DNA from: Methylorubrum extorquens
Lineage (GTDB): Bacteria > Pseudomonadota > Alphaproteobacteria > Rhizobiales > Beijerinckiaceae
Length of the DNA: 64,000 nucleotides
Direction: 5' to 3'
Assembly: GCF_024169925.1 (NCBI RefSeq)
Contig: NZ_JALJXF010000001.1
Span: 4,408,001-4,472,000, forward strand
Position 1 is the first letter of the stretch, and every line of letters starts with the position of its first letter. The notes under the pieces were generated by a model. The model searched no databases. It was given only the letters and a program-made list of their open reading frames with translations, and had not been told where the DNA came from. Both the position numbers and the translations under genes were made by a program. Shown piece by piece: positions 27,410-36,542 of the stretch.

Positions 27410-28501
27410 ATGCGCCTTGATCTCCTCCCCCGCGCGCGCCGGTCGCCCTGGCTCGACCTGGTCGCGCCCGCGCTCGCCTTCCTCGCCGCGGTCCTGATCG
27501 GCGGGATCGCGGTCGCGGCCCTCGGCGTGGCGCCGGAACAGGCCTTCCTCACCTACTTCGTCGCGCCCCTGAGCGAGGTCTGGTCGCTGCAGGAGGTCGC
27601 GCTGAAGGCCGCGCCGCTCGCCCTGATCGCGACCGGTCTCGCCTTCTGCTACCGCGCCAACCTGTGGAACATCGGGGCGGAGGGCCAGTACGTAGCCGGC
27701 GGCCTCGCGGGGGGCTGGGTCGCGGTTGCCGCGCACGGTTTCCAGGGGCCCACCGTCTGGATCCTGCCCGCGATGCTGATCGCCGGCACGTGTGCCGGCA
27801 TCGCCTACGCGATGATACCGGCGCTGCTGCGGGTCAGGCTCGGCGTCTCGGAGATCCTGACCAGCCTGATGCTCGTCTACGTCGCGCAGTTGCTGCTCGA
27901 CTACATGGTGCGCGGGCCCTTGCGCGATCCGCAGGGCTACAACTTCCCGCAGAGCGTCAGCTTCGCCGACGCCGCCCGGTTGCCTCTGCTGATGGAGGGC
28001 GAGTCGCTCCACGCGGGCGTGCTCATCGGGCTTCTGGGAATCGTGCTGGCGGCCCTCGTCCTGGCGCGGACCCTGTTCGGCTTCGAGGTGCGCGCCGTCG
28101 GCGCGAGTCCGCGGGCAGCCCGCTTTGCCGGCTTCTCGGACGCGCGGCTGACGCTCTCGGTCTTCGCGATCTCCGGCGGCGCGGCGGGGCTCGCCGGCAT
28201 CTGCGAGGTGGCCGGACGGATCGGCCAGCTTCAGCCGGAGATCTCACCGGGCTACGGCTTCACCGCCATCATCGTCGCCTTCCTGGGGCGTCTCAGCCCG
28301 CCGGGCATCCTGCTCGCAGCGCTCGTCATCGCCCTGACGACGATCGGCGGGGAGGGGGCTCAGATCGACCTGAAACTGCCGCTTGACCTGACTCGCGCCT
28401 TCCAGGGGCTGCTGCTCTGCCTCGTGCTCGGGGCCGACGTGCTTACGCGCTACCACGTTCGGATCGTGCCGGGCGGCGCGAGCACACGGGTGACACCATG
28501 A
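27410..28501 (+). CDS. BMP-type ABC transporter permease A, system 1
   Basis: A 363-residue integral membrane protein of the branched-chain/RbsC-like permease family (BPD_transp_2). It contains LWNIGAEGQYVAGGLAGGWVA and VGASPRAARFAGFSDARLTLSVFAISGGAAGLAGICEVAGRIGQL, the coupling-loop region of NupP-type permeases. The ATGA overlap with the next gene (28498-28501) shows translational coupling of the two permease subunits. Confidence 0.9.
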   Translation: MRLDLLPRARRSPWLDLVAPALAFLAAVLIGGIAVAALGVAPEQAFLTYFVAPLSEVWSLQEVALKAAPLALIATGLAFCYRANLWNIGAEGQYVAGGLAGGWVAVAAHGFQGPTVWILPAMLIAGTCAGIAYAMIPALLRVRLGVSEILTSLMLVYVAQLLLDYMVRGPLRDPQGYNFPQSVSFADAARLPLLMEGESLHAGVLIGLLGIVLAALVLARTLFGFEVRAVGASPRAARFAGFSDARLTLSVFAISGGAAGLAGICEVAGRIGQLQPEISPGYGFTAIIVAFLGRLSPPGILLAALVIALTTIGGEGAQIDLKLPLDLTRAFQGLLLCLVLGADVLTRYHVRIVPGGASTRVTP

Positions 28502-29424
28502 GCCTCGACATCGTCCAGATGGTGCTCGTCACGGTGCTGACGGCGGCGACCCCGTTGATCCTGGCCGCCATCGGTGAACTCGTCGTGGAGCGCGCCGGCG
28601 TGCTCAACCTCGGCGTCGAGGGCATGATGGTGCTGGGCGCGGCCGCCGGCTTCGCCGTCGCGACCGAGACCGGATCGACCGGGCTCGGTGCCCTTGGCGG
28701 GGCCGGGGCGGGCCTGCTGCTTGCCGCGCTCTTCGGCATTCTCACCGTGGGGCTGGCGGCCAATCAAGTCGCCTCGGGACTGGCGCTGACGATCCTCGGG
28801 TTGGGGCTCTCCGGCCTCGTCGGCGCCGGCTATGTCGGGATGAAGCGCGATCCGGCGCCCCATCTTCATCTGCCCGGCCTCACCGACCTCCCCGGGATCG
28901 GCCGGCTGCTGTTCGGACACGACGCCTTCGTCTACGCAGCCCTCCTCATTGTTGCGGGGGTGTGGTGGTTTCTCTGGCGCACCCGCGCCGGGTTGACCCT
29001 GCGCGCCATCGGCGACGATCACACCGCGACCCACGCCCTCGGGCTCAAGGTGCGCAAGGTCCGCTTCCTCGCGGTGCTGTTCGGCGGTGCCTGCGCGGGG
29101 CTGGCGGGCGCCTACCTGTCGCTGGCCTACACGCCGTTCTGGGCGCCGGCGATGACGGCCGGACGGGGCTGGATCGCCCTGGCACTCGTGGTTTTCGCCT
29201 CCTGGCAGCCGCTGCGGGTGGCCGCGGGGGCACTGCTCTTCGGCGGGGCGACCGTGCTCCAACTCCACGCCCAGGCCGCGGGTCTCGGCCTGCCGGGCCA
29301 GTTGCTCTCGGCGGCCCCCTATCTCGCCACCATCCTGGCCCTCGTCCTGCTGTCGCTCGGCCGGCGTCGGGGCGGCTCGCTGGCACCGGCGGCGCTCGGC
29401 CGCGTCTTCGCCCCGAGTCGATGA
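28498..29424 (+). CDS. BMP-type ABC transporter permease B, system 1
   Basis: A 308-residue partner permease, with AAIGELVVERAGVLNLGVEGMMVLGA near the N-terminus and AIGDDHTATHALGLKVRKVRFLAVLFGGACAGLAGAYLSLAYTP as the conserved coupling region, as in NupQ-type subunits. About eight TM helices. Its start overlaps the preceding permease stop by 4 nt. The substrate-binding protein follows after 147 nt. Confidence 0.9.
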   Translation: MSLDIVQMVLVTVLTAATPLILAAIGELVVERAGVLNLGVEGMMVLGAAAGFAVATETGSTGLGALGGAGAGLLLAALFGILTVGLAANQVASGLALTILGLGLSGLVGAGYVGMKRDPAPHLHLPGLTDLPGIGRLLFGHDAFVYAALLIVAGVWWFLWRTRAGLTLRAIGDDHTATHALGLKVRKVRFLAVLFGGACAGLAGAYLSLAYTPFWAPAMTAGRGWIALALVVFASWQPLRVAAGALLFGGATVLQLHAQAAGLGLPGQLLSAAPYLATILALVLLSLGRRRGGSLAPAALGRVFAPSR

Positions 29425-29571
29425 GGCGTCTCCGGAGGAAGGCTGGCGCGAAAGCAAGCATCCGCAGATATGTTTTTAGGCGTGCCATCCAATTCGACAG
29501 GGTTTTCCCTGCCAGCTGACCAGCGTTCCGATGCTGAAACTTTGCTCTTTTCTCTGCACGGAACAGGATCG

Positions 29572-30726
29572 ATGCTTGCCAAGCTTGTGCAGACGGCCTG
29601 GAAAGACGGATCGCGCCTCGTGTCAGCCCATCCTTTCTCCCGCAGACATCTGCTCGGCGGAGCGGCCGCCCTCTCGCTCGGCGCGCTGCCCTTCGGCCGC
29701 GCCCGGGCCGCCGGCCCGCTCACCATCGGCTTCATCTATGTCGGGCCGAAGGACGATTACGGCTACAACCAAGCCCACGCCCAAGGGGCGGCCGCCCTCA
29801 AGGCGCTCCCCGGCCTCCAGGTCGTCGAGGAGGAGAACGTCCGCGAGACCACCGACGTCCAGAAGACCATGGAGAGCATGATCAACCTGGACGGCGCGAG
29901 CCTCGTCTTCCCGACCTCGTTCGGCTACTTCGATCCGCATGTCCTGATCGAGGCCAAGAAGAACCCGAAGGTGCAGTTCCGCCATTGCGGCGGCCTCTGG
30001 ACCGAGGCGAACCCGAAGAACGCCGGCTCGTATTTCGGCTACATCGCGCAGGGACAGTACCTGAACGGCATCGTCGCCGCCCACGCCTCGAAGTCGAAGC
30101 GGCTCGGCTTCGTCGCGGCCAAGCCGGTCCCCCAGGTGCTCAACAACGTCAACGGCTTCCTGCTCGGCGCGCGCAGCGTCGACCCGTCCATCACCCTGCA
30201 GGTGATCTTCACCGGCGAGTGGTCGCTCGCGGTCAAGGAGGCGGAGGCGACCAACGCACTCATCGACGCCGGGGCCGACGTGATCACCTGCCACGTCGAC
30301 GGCCCCAAGGTCGTGGTCGAGACCGCCGCGCGGCGCGGGGCCTTCGTCTGCGGCTACCACGCCGACCAGTCGGCGCTGGCCAAGGACAAGTACCTCACCG
30401 GCGCCGAGTGGAACTGGGCCTCGATCTACAAGGGCTTCGTCGCCGACATGCAGGCGGGCAAGGCGCCCCCGAACTTCGTGCGCGGCGGCTTGCCGGACGG
30501 GTTCGTGAAGATGAGCCCCTACGGACCCGCCGTGTCCGAGGCGGCGCGCAAGAACGCCGACGCGGTCAAGGCGGAGATGATGAAGGGGGGCTTTGCCATC
30601 ATCAAGGGGCCGCTCAAGGACAACAAGGGCAACGAGATCGCCGGCCCCGGCAAGGCGTTCGCCGAGAACGCGATCGAGCTGGAGAAGACCAACTACCTCG
30701 TCGAGGGCGTGAAAGGCTCGGCCTGA
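29572..30726 (+). CDS. BMP-family ABC substrate-binding protein, system 1
   Basis: A 384-residue periplasmic protein. I chose ATG 29572 (AGGA at 29564) rather than the upstream 29470 start, because the downstream sequence is a clean twin-arginine signal: HPFSRRHLLGGAAALSLGALPFGRARAAG. Tat export suggests the protein folds before secretion. The BMP domain begins PLTIGFIYVGPKDDYGYNQAHAQGAAALK, with the usual ligand-facing aromatic/Asp residues, and has LVFPTSFGYFD and ICHVDGPKVV-like segments. Family members bind purine nucleosides (PnrA, BmpA) or nucleobases; the operon context favours purines such as 8-oxoguanine. It pairs with the ATPase and permeases just upstream. Confidence 0.88.
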   Translation: MLAKLVQTAWKDGSRLVSAHPFSRRHLLGGAAALSLGALPFGRARAAGPLTIGFIYVGPKDDYGYNQAHAQGAAALKALPGLQVVEEENVRETTDVQKTMESMINLDGASLVFPTSFGYFDPHVLIEAKKNPKVQFRHCGGLWTEANPKNAGSYFGYIAQGQYLNGIVAAHASKSKRLGFVAAKPVPQVLNNVNGFLLGARSVDPSITLQVIFTGEWSLAVKEAEATNALIDAGADVITCHVDGPKVVVETAARRGAFVCGYHADQSALAKDKYLTGAEWNWASIYKGFVADMQAGKAPPNFVRGGLPDGFVKMSPYGPAVSEAARKNADAVKAEMMKGGFAIIKGPLKDNKGNEIAGPGKAFAENAIELEKTNYLVEGVKGSA

Positions 30727-30742
30727 TGCGGCCCCCGCCATC

Positions 30743-30759
30743 CCGCCGGATGCCGGCGG
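30743..30759 (+). terminator. Short GC hairpin after BMP protein gene
   Basis: Perfect 7-bp stem CCGCCGG / CCGGCGG with a 3-nt loop, 17 nt after the stop, without a T-tract. Could be a weak terminator or an mRNA 3'-end stabiliser between the two transporter operons. Confidence 0.35.
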
Positions 30760-30899
30760 ATCCTGGGCTCCACCCGAGAGCGGCTGCCGCGCACCATCCG
30801 CCCTGCCGTCGCACGGCGCGGGCGGGCCTGCGCTTCGGGGCGGGGCGGTGAGGGACGGCTTGGCACGGTTTCTGCCGCTCGGCGGGCGAGGACTGAGCG

Positions 30900-32057
30900 A
30901 TGGCCGCTGACACCACTGCCCCCGCACGGCCGCTCGTGGAGAGCGCCGTGATCGGCCCGGACCATCCGCCGGCCTCGCTCCAGGCCCGGGCCTGGCTCGC
31001 GCGCCGGGCCGAGGCCCTGGCGATCCCGGCCGGTGCGGTCATTGCCGGCTTCCTGCTGTTCTCCCTCTTCCTGCTCGCCCTCGGAAAGAGCCCGCTCGCC
31101 TTCCTCGACCTCGTCTGGCGCGGCGGCTTCGGCTCGCCCTTCGCCATCCAGAACAGCCTGCAGCGCGCCGCGCCCCTGCTGCTCGCCGCGCTCTGCGTGG
31201 CTCTGCCCGCCCGGCTCGGCCTCGTGGTGATCGGCGGCGAGGGCGCGATCGTGCTGGGAGGCGTAGCCGCGGCGGCCGCAGCGCAGCCGCTCCAGGGCTT
31301 CTCCCCGATGCTCGCGGTGCCGCTGATGGCGCTTGCCGCAGCAGGGGCCGGAGCGGCCTGGATCGGCGCCGTCGGCGCGCTGCGCGCCTATCGCGGCGTC
31401 AACGAGACTATCGCCAGCCTGCTGATGTCCTACATCGCCATCGCGCTCTCGAACCACCTGATCGAGGGTCTGCTGCGCGATCCGGGCAGCCTCAACAAGC
31501 CCTCCACATGGCCGATCGGCGAGGCGTTCGCGGTCGGCCTCCTACCGGGCCTGGAGGTTCACTGGGGCCTCGGCATCGGCATTCTCGCCTGCCTGGCCGC
31601 CTACGGGCTCACCGAGCGCACGACGATCGGCTTCGCTGCGCGCATCGCGGGCGGCAATGTGCGGGCCGCGCAGATCCAGGGATTGCCGGTCGGGCGGCTC
31701 GTCGTCGGCTTCACGGCGCTCGGCGGCGCCTGCGCGGCGCTGGCCGGCTTCTTCGAGGTCGCGGCGGTGCACGGCAACGCCAACGCCTCGCTCAATGCGG
31801 GCTTCGGCTATACCGGCATCCTCGTCGCCTTCCTCGCCCGCCACAATCCCCTGGCGATCCTGCCGGTGGCCTTCCTGCTCGGCGGCATCGAAGCCTCCAA
31901 CGGGCTGATCCAGCGCCGGATGCAGCTGCCCGACGCCACGGTCCTCGTGCTCGAAGGACTGCTCTTCCTCGTCGTGCTCGTCAGCGAGACGCTCTACGGG
32001 CGCTTCAAGCCCTTCAGCCCGCATCTCTGGGCGGGAAAGCGCGGGGTGGCCCCGTGA
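30900..32057 (+). CDS. BMP-type ABC transporter permease A, system 2
   Basis: A 385-residue permease paralogous to the one at 27410. It has a longer cytoplasmic N-terminus (about 45 residues), then LARRAEALAIPAGAVIAGFLLFSLFLLALG, LGLVVIGGEGAIVLGGVAAAAAAQPLQG and IAGGNVRAAQIQGLPVGRLVVGFTALGGACAALAGFFEVAA. It opens a second importer operon with the permease at 32080, two hydrolases and the ATPase at 34762. Confidence 0.88.
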   Translation: MAADTTAPARPLVESAVIGPDHPPASLQARAWLARRAEALAIPAGAVIAGFLLFSLFLLALGKSPLAFLDLVWRGGFGSPFAIQNSLQRAAPLLLAALCVALPARLGLVVIGGEGAIVLGGVAAAAAAQPLQGFSPMLAVPLMALAAAGAGAAWIGAVGALRAYRGVNETIASLLMSYIAIALSNHLIEGLLRDPGSLNKPSTWPIGEAFAVGLLPGLEVHWGLGIGILACLAAYGLTERTTIGFAARIAGGNVRAAQIQGLPVGRLVVGFTALGGACAALAGFFEVAAVHGNANASLNAGFGYTGILVAFLARHNPLAILPVAFLLGGIEASNGLIQRRMQLPDATVLVLEGLLFLVVLVSETLYGRFKPFSPHLWAGKRGVAP

Positions 32058-32079
32058 GAGCCGGTATCGAGGACGGGCG

Positions 32080-33000
32080 ATGAGCGACGATCTCGGACTG
32101 GGAACCGTGCTGCTCGCCGTGATCGGCGGGGCGATCCGCGTCTCGACGCCGTTCCTGTTCGTGAGCCTCGGCGAGACCATCACCGAGCGCTCGGGGCGGA
32201 TCAATCTCGGGCTGGAGGGTACCCTCGTCTTCGGGGCGATGTCGGCCTACGCCACCGCCGTGCAGACGGGCAGTCCCTGGGCCGGCGTGGCGGTCGCGGG
32301 GCTCGCGGGCGGCGCCTTCGGCGGGCTGCACGGCTTCATCTGCCGCTTCCCCCGGGTCAACGACGTGGCGATCGGCATCGCACTGATGCTGTTCGGATCG
32401 GGCCTCGCCTTCTTTCTCGGCAAGCCCTTCATCCAACCCTCGGCCCCGCCGCTGCCGGCGATCCCTCTCGGCTTCTGGTCCGACCTGCCACAGGTCCAGG
32501 CGGCGCTCCGCGTCAACGTGCTGTTCCTGGCCGGCGCGGCGCTGGCGCTGTTCCTGTGGTGGGCGTTCCGCAACACCAAGGCGGGTCTGATCGTGCGCGT
32601 GGTCGGCGACAGCGCGGAGGCGGCGCGCGCCATGGGCTACGACGTCGACCGCGTGCGGCTCCTGGCGACCGCCGCGGGCGGCGTGCTCGCCGGGATCGGC
32701 GGCGCCTATCTCTCGCTCTACTATCCCGGCTCGTGGAACGAGGGCATCTCGTCCGGACAGGGTCTGATGGCGGTGGCGCTCGTCATCTTCGCCCGCTGGA
32801 ACCCGCTCGCCTGCTTCGGGGCGGCCCTGCTGTTCGGGGGCGCCGGGGCACTCGGACCCGCCCTGCAATCCGTCGGCATCTCTCAGGGCTACTACCTGTT
32901 CTACGCCGCGCCCTACGTCCTCACCCTGGCGCTTCTGATCGCCACCTCCTCGCCGGACCGGGCGCTGACCGGCGCGCCGGGCGAATTGTCCCTCAAGTAA
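32080..33000 (+). CDS. BMP-type ABC transporter permease B, system 2
   Basis: A 306-residue permease with [32 protein letters not shown] near the start and [46 protein letters not shown] as the coupling loop, both characteristic of the NupQ-like subunit. It follows permease A after 22 nt and precedes the formamidase by 9 nt, so these genes are one transcription unit. Confidence 0.9.
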   Translation: MSDDLGLGTVLLAVIGGAIRVSTPFLFVSLGETITERSGRINLGLEGTLVFGAMSAYATAVQTGSPWAGVAVAGLAGGAFGGLHGFICRFPRVNDVAIGIALMLFGSGLAFFLGKPFIQPSAPPLPAIPLGFWSDLPQVQAALRVNVLFLAGAALALFLWWAFRNTKAGLIVRVVGDSAEAARAMGYDVDRVRLLATAAGGVLAGIGGAYLSLYYPGSWNEGISSGQGLMAVALVIFARWNPLACFGAALLFGGAGALGPALQSVGISQGYYLFYAAPYVLTLALLIATSSPDRALTGAPGELSLK

Positions 33001-33009
33001 GGTCGCTTC

Positions 33010-34038
33010 ATGAATGGTCTCGGTGGGCTGAACAAATCCCCGAACGGCGTCGTCATCGGCCTCGTCCAGCTTCAATTGCCGACCATCGCCACGCGGGCCG
33101 ACGTGGCCGCGCAGACCGAGCGCATCGTCGCGATGGTCGCCAAGGCGCGCGCCAACATGGCGAGCATGGATCTGGTCGTCTTCCCCGAATACGCCCTGCA
33201 CGGCCTGTCGATGGACACGCGTCCCGAGATCCTGTGCACCCTCGACGGCCCGGAGGTCGCGGCCTTCAAACAGGCCTGCCGCGACAACCGGATCTGGGGC
33301 TGCTTCTCGATCATGGAGGCCAACCCGAACGGCAACCCGTTCAATTCCGGTCTCATCATCGACGAGACCGGCGAACTCAAGCTCTACTATCGCAAGATGC
33401 ACCCCTGGGTACCGGTCGAGCCCTGGGAACCGGGCGATCTCGGCATCCCGGTGATCGAGGGGCCGAAGGGAGCCAAGATCGGCCTCATCATCTGCCACGA
33501 CGGCATGTTCCCGGAGATGGCGCGCGAATGCGCCTACAAGGGCGCCGAGATCATGATCCGCACGGCCGGCTACACCGCGCCGATCCGCGAATCCTGGCGC
33601 TTCACCAACCAGGGAAACGCCTTCTGCAACCTGATGGTGACCGCCAACGTCTGCATGTGCGGCTCGGACGGCACCTTCGACTCGATGGGCGAAGGCATGA
33701 TCGTCAACTTCGACGGCACCATCATCGCCCACGGCACCACCGGCCGCGTCGACGAGATCATCACCGCCGAGGTGCGGCCGGACCTCGTGCGCGAGGCGCG
33801 GGCGCATTGGGGCGTCGAGAACAACATCTACCAGCTCGGTCACCGCGGCTACACGGCGGTGAAGGGCGGCGCGGGGGACTGCCCCTACACCTACATGCAC
33901 GACCTCGCCGCGGGCCGTTACCGCCTGCCGTGGGAGGAGACGGTGAAGGTGACGGACGGCACCTCGTGCGGCTTTCCGGCCCCGACCCGCGCCTATGGCG
34001 AGGGCCAGACGTCGGCGGTTCGGGAGGCGGCGGAGTGA
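33010..34038 (+). CDS. amiF: Formamidase (nitrilase superfamily)
   Basis: A 342-residue nitrilase-fold amidase, the length of AmiF. The catalytic triad is Glu60 ([10 protein letters not shown]), Lys129 (YYRKMHPW) and Cys162 ([15 protein letters not shown]), and EPWEPGD supplies the fourth conserved Glu. It hydrolyses formamide, or a close short-chain amide, to ammonia and the acid. Position inside an ABC import operon and GTGA-coupled to a biuret-hydrolase-like enzyme suggests it releases ammonia from an imported urea- or formamide-like compound. Aliphatic amidase AmiE is the main alternative, as it shares the same triad. Confidence 0.85.
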   Translation: MNGLGGLNKSPNGVVIGLVQLQLPTIATRADVAAQTERIVAMVAKARANMASMDLVVFPEYALHGLSMDTRPEILCTLDGPEVAAFKQACRDNRIWGCFSIMEANPNGNPFNSGLIIDETGELKLYYRKMHPWVPVEPWEPGDLGIPVIEGPKGAKIGLIICHDGMFPEMARECAYKGAEIMIRTAGYTAPIRESWRFTNQGNAFCNLMVTANVCMCGSDGTFDSMGEGMIVNFDGTIIAHGTTGRVDEIITAEVRPDLVREARAHWGVENNIYQLGHRGYTAVKGGAGDCPYTYMHDLAAGRYRLPWEETVKVTDGTSCGFPAPTRAYGEGQTSAVREAAE

Positions 34039-34754
34039 GCGTCATCCCCTTCCCCTCGGCCGAGTCGGCCGGGGGCGGGCGCTTCGTCGCCGCCGAGCCC
34101 TATCCCTGGCCCTACGACGGCTCGCTCGACCCGAAGACCACGGCGCTCGTCATCATCGACATGCAGACCGACTTCTGCGGCAAGGGCGGCTACGTCGATG
34201 CCATGGGCTACGACCTTGCCCTCACCCGCGCGCCGATTGAACCGATCGCGCGGCTTCTCGCCGCCGCGCGGACGGGCGGCTACGCCGTGATCCACACCCG
34301 CGAGGGCCATCGGCCGGATCTCGCGGATCTCCCCGCCAACAAGCGCTGGCGCTCGCGCCGGATCGGGGCGGGCATCGGCGATCCCGGTCCCTGCGGGCGG
34401 GTGCTGGTGCGCGGCGAGCCGGGCTGGGAGATCATCCCCGAGCTGGCGCCGCGTCCAGACGAGCCGGTGATCGACAAGCCGGGCAAGGGCTCGTTTTGCG
34501 CCACCGACCTCGAACTGATCCTGACGACGCGGGGCATCCGCAACCTGATCCTCACCGGCATCACCACGGATGTCTGCGTCCACACCACCATGCGCGAGGC
34601 CAACGACCGCGGCTTCGAATGCGTGATCGTCTCCGACGGCACCGCCGCCACCGATCCCGGCAACCACGAGGCGGCGTTGAAGATGGTGACGATGCAGGGC
34701 GGCGTGTTCGGCGCGGTCGCCGCGTCCGAGGCGATCCTGGCGGCGATGGGCTGA
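34035..34754 (+). CDS. biuH: Biuret amidohydrolase-like cysteine hydrolase
   Basis: A 239-residue isochorismatase-superfamily enzyme starting with GTG that overlaps the formamidase stop by 4 nt. Triad: Asp in [16 protein letters not shown], Lys in DKPGKGSF, Cys in [20 protein letters not shown]. The extended segments [28 protein letters not shown] and [19 protein letters not shown] follow, as I recall them, the Rhizobium leguminosarum biuret amidohydrolase BiuH almost residue for residue, so biuret to allophanate plus ammonia is the best guess. An allophanate hydrolase is not in the window. Confidence 0.8.
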   Translation: MSVIPFPSAESAGGGRFVAAEPYPWPYDGSLDPKTTALVIIDMQTDFCGKGGYVDAMGYDLALTRAPIEPIARLLAAARTGGYAVIHTREGHRPDLADLPANKRWRSRRIGAGIGDPGPCGRVLVRGEPGWEIIPELAPRPDEPVIDKPGKGSFCATDLELILTTRGIRNLILTGITTDVCVHTTMREANDRGFECVIVSDGTAATDPGNHEAALKMVTMQGGVFGAVAASEAILAAMG

Positions 34755-34761
34755 GATCATC

Positions 34762-36324
34762 ATGGCGGCTTCCGCGCACGCTGTCCTGTCCGACGCCCGT
34801 TCCGGCGCCCTCGCTGTCGAGACCATCGGCATGACGAAGCGCTTCGGCGGCTTCACCGCCCTCGACGACGTCTCGATGAAGATCGAGGCCGGCGGCTTCC
34901 ACGCCCTGCTCGGCGAGAACGGGGCGGGCAAGTCGACCTTCGTCAAATGCGTGATGGGCTTCTACGCCCCCACCGCCGGCTCGGTCCTCATCGACGGACG
35001 CGAGGCCGAGATCATCGGGCCGAAGGGCGCGCAAGGACGCGGCCTCGGCATGGTCTACCAGCACTTCACCCTGGTGCCTTCGCTGACCGGCGCCGAGAAC
35101 CTCGTCATCGGCCGGGCCGACGCGCCCGCGATCCTCGATTGGAAGGCCGAGCGGGCGGCGCTCGCCGACTTCATGGCGCGGATGCCGTTCCGGCTGAACC
35201 TCGATCGGCCGGTGGCGGAACTCGCGGCGGGCGAGCGGCAGAAGCTCGAGATCGTCAAGCAGCTCTACCTCAAGGCCCGCTTCCTGATCCTCGACGAGCC
35301 AACCTCCGTGCTGACCCCGGCCGAGGCCGAGGAGATGTTGGGCCTGTTGCGGGACATGGCCGATGCGGGTGCGCTCACGGTGCTGATGATCAGCCACAAG
35401 TTCCGCGAGGTCGAAGCCTTCGCCCACAGCCTCAGCGTCCTGCGGCGCGGGCGGCTCGTCGGCGGCGGCGCGGTCGGCGCGCTGTCGCGGGACGACATGG
35501 CAGCGATGATGGTAGGCGAGCGCACGGTGCGGACGGTCGCCGCGCGGGTCGGCGAGCCCGACCCGGCGCGCGAGATCCTGCGAGTGGAGGGCCTGACCGC
35601 CACCGACGTCTCCGGCCTGCGGCGGATCGATGTCGCGGATCTGCGGGTGCGCGCCCATGAGATCGTCGGCATCGCCGGCGTCTCCGGCAACGGGCAGAAG
35701 GAACTCGCCGACGTGCTCGGAGGCCAGATCCGCGCGACGGGCGGGCGGGTCGCGGTGCAGGGCCAGCCCTACGCCGGCACGCGGGCGCAGAGCCGCCGGC
35801 ACCGGGTGCGCTTCATCCCCGAGGAGCCCCTGCGCAACGCCTGCGCGCCGCGGATGTCGGTGGCCGAGAACCTCGCCTTCCGCGCTTTCGACCGGCGCGG
35901 CGACGATCCTGCCGCCCCGCCGACCCTCTGGCTCGACCGGGGCGCCATGAGCCGGCGAGCCAAGGATCTGATCGCCCGCTTCAAGGTCAAGACCGCCTCC
36001 TCGGAGGCGCCGATCGCCACGCTCTCGGGCGGCAACGTGCAGCGCGCCGTGCTCGCGCGCGAACTCACCGACCCGGTCGATCTCCTGATCGTCGTCAATC
36101 CCTGTTTCGGCCTCGATTTCGCGGCGGTCGCCGAGATCCGCTCCCGCATCGTGGCGGCGCGCAACAGCGGCGCCGCCGTGCTGTTGATTAGCGAGGATCT
36201 CGACGAGATTTTGGAGTTGTCCGACCGCATCTGCGTGATGTCGGACGGGCGGCTCGTCTACGAGACCCCGGCCGCCGCGGCGGAGGCCGGGGTGATCGGC
36301 CGCCACATGGCTGGGCATCACTAG
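34762..36324 (+). CDS. BMP/nucleoside-type ABC transporter ATP-binding protein, system 2
   Basis: A 520-residue double ABC ATPase. Domain 1 has GENGAGKST, an altered signature LAAGERQKLEI and LILDEPTSVLTP. Domain 2 has the degenerate GVSGNGQKE, LSGGNVQRAVLAREL and VVNPCFGLD in place of Walker B, so only domain 1 is likely to hydrolyse ATP fully. It starts 7 nt after the biuH-like gene and ends the operon at a strong hairpin. Partner permeases are at 30900 and 32080; the probable binding protein is at 38746, beyond a regulator. Confidence 0.9.
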   Translation: MAASAHAVLSDARSGALAVETIGMTKRFGGFTALDDVSMKIEAGGFHALLGENGAGKSTFVKCVMGFYAPTAGSVLIDGREAEIIGPKGAQGRGLGMVYQHFTLVPSLTGAENLVIGRADAPAILDWKAERAALADFMARMPFRLNLDRPVAELAAGERQKLEIVKQLYLKARFLILDEPTSVLTPAEAEEMLGLLRDMADAGALTVLMISHKFREVEAFAHSLSVLRRGRLVGGGAVGALSRDDMAAMMVGERTVRTVAARVGEPDPAREILRVEGLTATDVSGLRRIDVADLRVRAHEIVGIAGVSGNGQKELADVLGGQIRATGGRVAVQGQPYAGTRAQSRRHRVRFIPEEPLRNACAPRMSVAENLAFRAFDRRGDDPAAPPTLWLDRGAMSRRAKDLIARFKVKTASSEAPIATLSGGNVQRAVLARELTDPVDLLIVVNPCFGLDFAAVAEIRSRIVAARNSGAAVLLISEDLDEILELSDRICVMSDGRLVYETPAAAAEAGVIGRHMAGHH

Positions 36325-36359
36325 AGCATCGTCCTGGACATCGGATCCAGGACGATGCT
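36325..36359 (+). terminator. 14-bp-stem hairpin ending the system 2 operon
   Basis: Perfect inverted repeat AGCATCGTCCTGGA / TCCAGGACGATGCT around a 7-nt loop, immediately after the ATPase stop codon and followed by TTTG. It works as a terminator on sequence grounds; its form also resembles repeated intergenic palindromes of this bacterial group. Confidence 0.65.
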
Positions 36360-36375
36360 TTGAACTCTTATCTTT

Positions 36376-36420
36376 GCATCGTCTTTTCCGAAAGCCGGCA
36401 ATCAGCTTTCGGGATGATGC
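36376..36420. repeat. Two-part intergenic palindrome
   Basis: Outer arms GCATC / GATGC and inner perfect arms CCGAAAGC / GCTTTCGG around a 9-nt loop. The GCATCGTC...CCGAAA...TTTCGG...GATGC layout looks like a dispersed REP-like element; a degraded relative seems to lie at about 18085-18125. The remaining bases up to 36542 show nothing else. Confidence 0.5.
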
Positions 36421-36542
36421 TCGAGGTCGGGGGGCATCCTACCTCGCGTCGTGGTGGATCCTGGCCGGAAACCCGACGACAGCTCCGGCGATCCGTGCTT
36501 GCCGACTGTGGATGTTCGGGGCGGTGCTCGACAGCAAAGCGC

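Noticed and set aside
32014..33900. 628-codon minus-strand frame
   Set aside because: Shadow of permease B and formamidase; no motifs and skewed composition.
34561..36321. 586-codon minus-strand frame
   Set aside because: Antisense to the system 2 ATPase, which has complete ABC motifs.
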